A DNA stretch of 64,000 bases from Escallonia rubra (Eukaryota; Streptophyta; Magnoliopsida; Escalloniales; Escalloniaceae), in contig JAVXUO010000610.1 in NCBI GenBank assembly GCA_033065855.1, positions 62,001-126,000 of the forward strand, written 5' to 3'. Below, in pieces: positions 55,601 through 64,000 of this stretch. Position numbers and translations under genes: made by a program. The notes beneath the pieces are model-generated. The model did no database searches and had not been told where the DNA came from. It was given only the letters and a program-made list of their open reading frames with translations. Within the stretch, counting starts at the first letter, position 1, and every line of letters starts with the position of its first letter.

Positions 55601-56309
55601 AGTCATCTTGCTGAATACCGAGCTCTCTGTTATCTCTTTAACAATAAAATGCAAAAAGTAAAAAAAAATAAAAAATTTGTCCGTAACTTTATTTCGACAT
55701 AAACAGTAAAAAGTGGGATTTGGAGCTCTTTTCCTTTCTTTTGATAAAAGTCAAAATTTAAGAAAACCCAAAAAGTAAGAGCCTCAAAAACCCAGAAAGT
55801 GATAAGCAGGGGAGCCACTATGCACCAGTGACCAGTGGGAATGAAAAGCAATGCCACGTTTCGGAGTAGTGACAGCACGTATAAAGTTTACTTCTCTAGA
55901 ATGGTCCTTGTAAATTCCTTTGCTTTGGCCTCTTTTTTGAATTCTTAACTTAAATATTAGTACTACTACTTTAATATTAACTCATTTACTTAATTGGTGC
56001 AGTGTTTTGAAACTTATTGATCCTGCTACAATTGAAACACGTAATTCTCAACTGCGGATTCAGTGCAAAATACGGTTTTAAAACACGTTTTTTAAGAAAC
56101 TGCGATTTCGAATCACGATGTTTTCATTTAAGAAACTTTTTCTAGCCATTTTTGTTTAAAAATGTGATTTGAAGTCACACGTTCAGTCAGTGTATGAAAT
56201 TCATGATTTCACATTGTGTTTTTCAAAACTATCATACATTGATTGATAAGGTTTTAAAAATACAACATATAGGTAAATAAGTTATGAAATAAAAATGTTT
56301 GGTCAAAGT
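52671..56309. other. Gene-poor spacer
   Basis: No coding exon recognised. A short inverted repeat (AACTTTTGTA and its complement around ATTTAAAT) lies near 55168-55197. Related phrases around a KCCGTTGGG/CAATGGGTGGGTA(A/G) core with GTATTGTCTTTT or GTATCGTCTTTT repeat near 53630 and 53710. Confidence 0.45.
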
Positions 56310-56857
56310 TTCATTTTTTGGGTTACTTAAAGAGCGGAGGAAATAACATATCTTCTGCAAGTTAAAGACGCGTGCTCAAAGCCTCAACTAGTTCTCATCT
56401 TTCATGCTAGACTTGTTGGCGTTTCAGTCAAACATTAAAAGATCAACGGTTTGAGTAAGCTCTTAAACTCGCTTGAGATAGGTTCGTGAGATAAATGAAC
56501 CAAGCTTGAAGACTTTATAAAGCTCGTCATTATATTGAGCTCGGTTGAATGGATAAATTACTTTAATGCTAGACTTGTTGGTGTTTCAGTCATACATTGA
56601 TTCATTTTTTGGGTTACTTAAAGAGCGGAGGAAATAACATATCTTCTGCAAGTTAAAGACGCGTGCTCAAAGCCTCAACTAGTTCTCATCTTTCATGCTA
56701 GACTTGTTGGTGTTTCGGTCAAACATTAAAAGATCAACGGTTTGAGTAAGCTCTTAAACTCGCTTGAGATAGGTTCGTGAGATAAATGAACCAAGCTTGA
56801 AGACTTTATAAAGCTCGTCATTATATTGAGCTCGGTTGAATAGATAAATTACTTTAT
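56310..56857 (+). repeat. 291-bp tandem duplication, very similar copies
   Basis: TTCATTTTTTGGGTTACTTA starts at 56310 and 56601. About 250 bases of overlap differ at only a handful of positions, for example GGCGTTTCAGTC against GGTGTTTCGGTC and GAATGGATAA against GAATAGATAA. The end of copy 1 (from about 56562) carries an extra repeat of the internal phrase TGCTAGACTTGTTGG. Confidence 0.95.
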
Positions 56858-59085
56858 AAAGCTGAAATTCACGCTCGTTTGAAATTGGCTCCAGAGATAA
56901 ACATGTTAAAACAATTTAAAGCCTTATAAGTTAAACTAACTAGCTCTAACAATCCTCTGCTCCGCTCGATTCACTTGCCACCTTTTGTACAACATCAATT
57001 GCTACCACCATTTACCAACACTTGCAAAATGAATCGTGAATAAACCCTTGTCTTATGTACTGTCAAGTCTCACATCGACAATACATGGAGTTTGAGGATT
57101 GGTTCTTATATCTGGTGGGCTTCTCTTTCTCTTGAGCATGCTTTTGGGTTGGACACCAGGTTCAACACGTACATTATTGTTAATAACGAGTCACACTCTT
57201 TTCAACACCACTAACAATGCATGTAGGATTTTTGAAAATTAATAAATCGAAATACGCCATTAAAGATTACCATTCATCAAGTTCCGAATATAGGAGGTCG
57301 AGTGCTCTAAAAGGGTCAAAAGGGTAATGAACACCATATATTAAGAGCAAAACTAGAAAAAAAAATAGGATCCATCGGGCATCCAAGGATTTAGCTAGTC
57401 TTTCTCTCATCATACGTACCAAACCCGTTGTAGCTACACACGAATCTATAAATAATACTATAAGTTTTTCAAAATACTGAACCAAAATATTGTCCACAAT
57501 TTCTGAGTTATATCTAAATACCTCATTCCCAGTCCCAGTTGTCCAAACCATAGATATTGTTTGATCTTACACTGTATGCAAAAGTGACCAAATAGACCAC
57601 ATCAATTGAGAGCCTCTTGCTCCCGAATTTTGTCCTGCAATAATAAACAAATGGTACTGCCACCTACACCACTAATGCTCTGTCTTCATGTTCCTGTTAT
57701 GTGGGCATGCAAACGCTTTGAATTAGTATACACAATGATTTTATTTTTTTTTTGGTGCAAAAGTATACACAATGATATTTTTTTTTGGGTGAATTAGTAT
57801 ACACAATGATGTGCATCACTTTTTTGGTAGTAAATGATTATTGGATTGAATTTTCACGAATGGAAAAACTGTTCATAGTATTTAATTGTTATGGTCATAG
57901 TAAATTCTCAAAATTGAGGCAATCTTTTGTGTCACGATCTAGGATTATGTGAATTATTTGTACGGGAAGGCAACACAAAGTGTGGAATACCGAAAGAAGA
58001 GAAAAATACATGATAATGATGAAAAAGGATGAAATAACTAATTTCGACAAAATAACAAAAATTATGAAGAGAGAGAGAGAGAGTTTTCTATACAGATCTA
58101 GAAAGAAGAGGTGGAGTTGAGAGAGTGGACGGGAATTTCCTTACTTCAATCACAATTCCGATATAAGAAAACAACTAATTCCACCTTCTTATTTTTTGTT
58201 TGTCCTTAAAAGAAAACAATAGTAATTGAGTACACTTTTTTCTCATATTGTTGGTCATTTTTGCATCTTTTTACCGTTAACGAGGGTGTTACCCGCCGTT
58301 ATCAGACCCGCGACACAAAAATTGCAAACATTGTATTTACTTTTCGTATTGCTTTTACATCAAAAACGTTGTTCAAATGACATTACTAGAGAATTTCTTA
58401 AAGGCAAAACAATCAAGTTTGCTGCGATAATGATATGACAATCGTTTACAACGACGACAAACTTTAGCGGTCTTTTGTTGCTTAAAATGAACTCTTTAGC
58501 ACCAAAGCATGTTTTCCAAAAGCAGGGGAGCCATTTCGCTGTTCGTCTCACCCATCGCTGTCACTGACTCGGTGTCAATTCGCACAGAGGTGAAGCTTTA
58601 GATAATATATTGATCTGTGCGTAACCTTATTGTCTGCTGCTTAATTAGTCCAAGAGCTGTCCTTACAAGATACCACTTTGCCACGACCTCACTCTCTCTC
58701 CCCCAAGAAACTTAACTGAAATCAAAACAAACCCCAAACGCAAACAATTACACACTGAATAAAGAAAGAAACGTAAAGCCAGACCCAACTACTACACACA
58801 CAACTCTCACTCTCTTTCAACGTCCCCAATTTCTCTAATCTCCCGTGCTACCGACTTCCAGCCTTGTCAATTAGACACTGTGTGTGTGTGTGGCTTTTCG
58901 TGTTTTGTTCTTTATTCGAGGTTGTTCAACTGCTTCCTTGCACACGCTCTATTAAACAACTATTCCTCCATACATAGTTTCTTGAAAGTTCTTTTCTGGG
59001 GAGGGTTATCAGCAAATGACCCATCTTTGTATTTCTTGAGTTCGATATAAAAAATGGTGTCTTCTGGATTTTGAGACAACCCATC
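56858..59085. other. Spacer and promoter/leader of the KUP3-type gene
   Basis: AT-rich spacer without recognised genes; three partial copies of GTATACACAATGAT lie near 57725-57810. The part from about 58,700 on is probably the promoter and long 5' leader of the transporter gene at 59086. Confidence 0.45.
59054..59074 (+). promoter_or_regulatory. Possible short upstream ORF in KUP3-type leader
   Basis: An ATG at 59054 opens a 6-codon frame (MVSSGF, stop) that ends 11 bases before the main ATG at 59086. If inside the transcript it could reduce translation of the transporter. Confidence 0.4.
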
Positions 59086-62000
59086 ATGGATCTTGAAAAT
59101 GGGGTTTACTTAAATCAGAGGAAGGTAAGATGGGCATGTGTTCATTTCTGAAATCTTGGGTGTACGTGAAAATAACCCATTTAATTTTCTTACCAAATTC
59201 TTGTTTTTTCTTGTTATTTTGGGTGTTGCAGAAAGAATCTTGGAAGACAGTTTTGACATTGGCATATCAGAGTTTGGGAGTTGTATACGGGGATTTGAGT
59301 ATTTCCCCTTTGTATGTGTACAAGAGCACATTTGAGGAAGACATTGAGCATTCAGAGACCAATGAAGAGATTTTTGGGGTTCTTTCCTTCATCTTTTGGA
59401 CACTTACTCTAGTGCCTCTTCTTAAGTATGTTTTTATTGTGCTTAGAGCTGATGATAATGGTGAAGGGGGCACTTTTGCATTGTACTCTCTACTGTGCCG
59501 CCATGCCAAAGTGAGTTCATTACCCAGTTGCCAATTAGTGGATGGAGAACTTTCAGCCTACAAGAAGGATACTTTTACTGGTCCAAACACAACTGCTTTT
59601 GGGTCAAAGCTAAAATCTACTCTTGAGAAGCATAGGGTTTTGCAGAGATTTTTGCTTGTATTGGCTCTACTTGGGGCTTGTATGGTTATTGGTGATGGAA
59701 TTCTTACACCGGCAATTTCCGGTATGGCTGTATTATGTTTTGGTTTTTCCCCCTAAATTTGGACTTTTTTGGTGTTTTTAGTTACTGGGGTGATTGGTTC
59801 TTGGATCATTTATGCAGTTTTTTCGGCGGTGTCAGGCGTCGAACTAGCTATGTCAAAAGAGCATCACAAATGTAAGGTTTTCATATCTTTGACTGATTTG
59901 GTAGCTCATATATATCGTGTTTGTCTTGCTGTAAGCAAGTAGGCTGGATGAAGTCAATATTGCGTAGTTGCTTGTAACATCTTTATTTTTTCCAAAAAGG
60001 GTTGAATTTTTATACCCTTAAGCTTATATTGGTTTCCTATCTTGTTTTCTTCCGTTTGGAATAAGCTAAGATTTTTTGTCCACATGTTTGGGCAGAGTTA
60101 CCCATTTTTGGTCGAAAATAATCTCTTCCCATGATATATTTTTGGACTTCACCTCCAATTTGACTTTAGCTGTGCATTTTAGTTATTCATCATTTTCAGT
60201 GGTAAAACATGCAATACTCAGGTGGTCCAGGCATTCAAAGTTTTTGCCGGTCAGACCTTAAAAACGTCTAGAAAGTCGCACAATTGTACTGCTAATTGTC
60301 TTTTTGAGACCATAGGTTTGGGTTTGGATAAAATTTGTTACACCATTCTACAACGGCAGTAGTTGGAAATAGAGTTGTTTCATGATTCCATGAGTTTGTA
60401 TAGGTACACCAGATAAATAGATTTTAGTTAAAGCTGAAGCAAAGAATAGGGTCACAACTTCCAAGATTGAGCAAACTGGGGCATTTACTAGATCCCTGTG
60501 TACTGCTTACAGGTCATGGAATTTGTGTGAAATGCTTAAGATGTATTATTTCCTCTTTTACAACAACTAAAACTTCCGAATTTGCAAACATAAGTAGTTC
60601 AGTTTGGGTGTTTCATATGTCAAACACCTTAATGTCATATTGTCGGTACCGATAACTAGAGATTTAAGGTAGTTATGTCAGCATGAGGAACTTAACTGGT
60701 AGAATGCAGACGGCTGAGAAAGCTTTCATCCTTTGACTGTGGAGGGAATTTCCCTGAATGATTAAATAAACCAAGATTTTACCTTGACTGCAATTTTAGA
60801 GAGACACGAAAGCGAAAGCCTATGGGGCCGCATAGTCTCTCCTCCAAAAATGACTTCTCCGATCTTAAAGGAGATCTTCTATAATTTTGCACGTGAGGGG
60901 TTATTTCTTGGTTTTAGGCCGGGGATTCTGAAGTAGATAAAAGTTCGAGAGAACGGTTTATGGCTCTCTCGTCGTTTAGACCAGTCAGTGAGATTTCTGG
61001 CATTGGATTCTCACCAATGTTTGCGTTACTCCTAAGCTCCCTGGAAGAATGCAGAGAACTATATGCTTACTATTGCATGTTGAAAGTGGAAGTTAGTGTT
61101 GAAGATGGTGTCAAGGTCTTACTTACTGTCATGAGGTCGTCAGCATAAGCAGAAGAGAAAACTGGGAGCAGACACTATACTCAGATATGGGGCATTATCT
61201 TTCAATTCGGTTAAATTGTGGAAGAATGAAGACCTTGAAAATTAAGTTACCTGTCATACTATGATAGGCAACTCCAATTAGATTTGAGGTGCGCAGTCCA
61301 AGTAGATGTGCTACCTCGGGGCTTGATGAAGCATGACTTGGGAGCTAGGAGCACATTGTAGAGTATTGAAGTATTGATTTACATCTTTTCCACGGGAAGT
61401 AGGATAACTGAACATGTACCAGAATCGCATATGACAAAGTATGCATCTCTCAGCAGACAACACGGGCCAACCTTGATGATCAAAAGAGAAAGCAGGTGCT
61501 TTTTTTTTTTCAGCACGACTCGACAAAGGCATAAGGTTCTCTACACAAATTGTTGACAGTCACCGAGAATACGCTCGTAAGAAACTTGTTGTCAGAAATA
61601 AGTTACATTAGTACTCCTCTACTTGCTGCATGACCAGTAAATCACCAGACTTCTAGGATTGTGGGGTTACTATTTCATTAGCGTGAAAGGGACATGCATA
61701 TAGAGGATGATTATTTCAGACAAAATGTTGGAACGCGATTTGGATCTTTAACTTGTATACTACTAGTGCTATTGAATTCATACATGTAGTCTCAATGCCC
61801 CTATATTGACAGCAGATATCAAGGGACACCAAAGTTGGAGCATCTTGCCCGCTGGTGGCTTTACGGGCAGCAGGTTCAAAACAGTTTTGGGCTGTGGGTT
61901 TCAGTGTAGATAAGCCTTGGCAGGAAGCTTGTCCTCCGACCTCACTTGTACTTTGTGAACTTTTGCATTTGGGGTTTCTTCTTGGTGGTTTCTTACTCCC

Positions 62001-63894
62001 TTATTCATCATCTTTTGCTAACCAGTGAACGTACAGCCCACAGGAGAGTAACTTTCAGCTGTAGACGTGTACCATATAAGAGATTTATGCAGAAGTTTGT
62101 TGAATTTGTTTGTTTCATTGATATGAAAAGGTCAGGCGGCACCGGTAGGCACCCGTTAGAACTTTGTCATTGTGATGGGGAACTAGAAATGTCCTCAGCA
62201 CCTCAACTTTGTCTTTCTGTTAGTATGGTTTGGTTTTTTAATCCTTCTTTAGCTACCGAGGTTCGATTTTTTTTCACATATCAGAGAGTCATATGTTGGG
62301 TACAGAACTGTGGCAGGTCATCCATTGGGCCTGGGTAAAAATAGCTTAAGTAGCGGAACAACATGAACCTTCAAGTTTCAGTGATATCTTATCGACAAAT
62401 CACTAATTTTCTTAATTAATTCTTGTATCTCATGAATTTTTAACTACATCTACTCGGCAGAAGTAGCATCAAAAGTAAACTTTGTTTAATCAGTTTGATT
62501 GAGTTCCAGTAGTAAATGTTCCAACTGATGGAGACCAGGTACTAAGCTTATAGCATGCTTAAAGCCCTTTACGCGGGTTCTAATTGTACTTGTAGACACA
62601 TTAATTCTTAATTTTCGATAAAATTGAGTATTGTACAAGTGTGGCAGATCTGAAAGTTGAAGATTGATAATTTTGAGTGTATGATCATTTAATAGTGAAT
62701 GCTAGCATATTACAGCTCTTTCTAACAGTTTGGCCTTCCGATGTTTGATTATGAAAATGCATTAGCATTTGGAGCTACCTCTTATTTCTCACATTCTGCA
62801 CTTTAAATTATCTAGAGTGCTGCCTCCTAAAAGTGCAGTTGTTTTGCAGATGTAGAAGTTCCAGTTGCATGTATCATACTGATTGGACTGTTTGCCCTTC
62901 AGCACTATGGCACCCACAGGGTTGGGTTCTTGTTTGCACCTGTGGTTATTACGTGGCTTTTCTGCATTAGTGCTATTGGCTTGTATAACATATTTCACTG
63001 GAACCCTCATGTGTATCAAGCACTCTCCCCGTATTATATGTACAAATTTCTGAAGAAAACCCAAAGAGGAGGATGGATGTCCTTGGGCGGGATTCTGCTG
63101 TGTATAACAGGCAAGTATATGCATACCTGATGAATAACGGTGATAACATAAACTGTCTGACCGATCCAGGGCACTTCTGTTCTTTCAGGTTCAGAAGCTA
63201 TGTTTGCTGATCTAGGGCACTTTTCACAGTTGTCTATCAAGGTATGCCACCTGCCCCGCCCCGCCCCCAATCCCACCCTCCCCGAACCAAAAAGAATTTA
63301 AGGATAGGAGAAGAATTGTTATCGCATAAGGTATGACATCATGTTTAGCCTTGCATGGCTTGAGAGGAAGTAGGGCCCAGCAAAGCATAACATGCTTAAC
63401 ACTCGCCCTAATTTACAAGCCCCTTTGTTTCCTTTTGAGGGACAAATCAAGGTGCGCAGCGCCACCAAATGCACAGAGACAGTATAGAACAGGGAGCAGA
63501 TAGAGTTGAACCCAAGACCTTGCCAACCAATACTAATTTTCCTCTTTGGTCCCTCGGAGGCCACTTGGGGGTAGGCTACACATTGTGGTTTAGATCTCCC
63601 CTTCCCTTGACCCTCTCAATCCCTGGTGTGGGAAACTACCAGGGTACGACACGAAAATAAAAATGCTCACCAACACTCGGGAGATGCCACTCAAGTTTTT
63701 TTTTTGGTTTAAGTTTAGGGTGCATTTTTTTTCTTTTTCTTATTAAATGATAGAAGTCATGTTTTTGCAGATTGCTTTCACGTCCATTGTTTATCCGTCC
63801 TTGATCCTTGCGTATATGGGGCAAGCTGCTTATTTATCTCGGCATCATAACATGGAAACTGATTACCGTGTTGGATTTTATGTTTCTGTGCCTG
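59086..63894 (+). CDS. KUP3: Potassium transporter, KUP/HAK/KT family, KUP3-like, 5' part (gene runs off the window)
   Basis: Membrane K+ transporter of a clade different from the KUP7-like neighbour. Exons: 59086-59124, 59232-59721, 59818-59871, 62850-63110, 63189-63241 and 63771-63894; the next exon lies outside. About 340 residues are covered. Start [20 protein letters not shown], then [28 protein letters not shown]-like [116 protein letters not shown] and YMGQAAYLS. These match what I recall of Arabidopsis KUP3. Intron 3 is long (2978 bases). The exon 4 donor is GC (ACAG|GCAAGT); only this joins ITG to SEAMF. The exons of 261 and 53 bases have the same lengths as in the neighbouring gene. 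Confidence 0.94.
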
Positions 63895-64000
63895 GTAGGT
63901 ATATTAAGTTGTTGACTTCAGATGAAGCATATAAGTTCGTCCTTTTCAGCTAATTGAAGGTTTCTACATTCTTATCTCAGAGAAATTAAGATGGCCAGTT
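63895..64000 (+). other. Start of intron 6 of the KUP3-type gene (window edge)
   Basis: GT donor at 63895 begins an intron that continues past the window end. Confidence 0.8.

Overview
The window is plant nuclear DNA, most likely from a eudicot. Every protein gene is split by short AT-rich introns with GT-AG (twice GC-AG) borders, the proteins match flowering-plant families closely, and the spacers hold plant-type transposon remnants. No prokaryotic operon, CRISPR array or organelle gene was seen. All gene models were spliced by hand from reading frame, splice consensus and recalled family conservation; no database was searched.

Layout. 185-1585 (+): a four-exon xyloglucan endotransglucosylase/hydrolase (cell wall). 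2493-5943 (-) and 6604-12878 (-): a head-to-tail pair of 11-exon mitochondrial ALDH2B-type aldehyde dehydrogenases, both complete. 12.9-18.6 kb: spacer with a degenerate minisatellite, a fragment of S-adenosylhomocysteinase beside a mobile-element-like tail, a 145-bp tandem duplication and a long hairpin. 18586-23228 (-): splicing factor PRP31, whose start codon lies alone on its exon. 25765-29631 (+): spermidine synthase with one GC-AG intron. 30266-31255 (-): an intronless multi-pass membrane protein. 31.3-35.5 kb: spacer with duplications and a tRNA-like (SINE-like) stretch. 35573-39018 (-): an RSZ22-type SR splicing factor. 40271-41497: a complete non-autonomous Mutator-like element with matching terminal inverted repeats and a perfect 9-bp target duplication. 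41950-48477 (+): a KUP7-type potassium transporter, complete. 48.5-59 kb: gene-poor, repeat-rich spacer. 59086 to the window end (+): the 5' part of a KUP3-type potassium transporter, also with a GC-AG intron.

The genes are ordinary housekeeping, cell-wall, polyamine, splicing and K+ transport genes and are not functionally clustered. The exceptions are the ALDH tandem pair and the two potassium transporters of different clades lying about 10.6 kb apart on one strand. I found no convincing undescribed biological system. The observations most worth checking are the Mutator-like element and its possible truncated relative with the SAHH piece, the two GC-AG introns at frame-critical positions, the isolated PRP31 start codon, and several recent tandem duplications.
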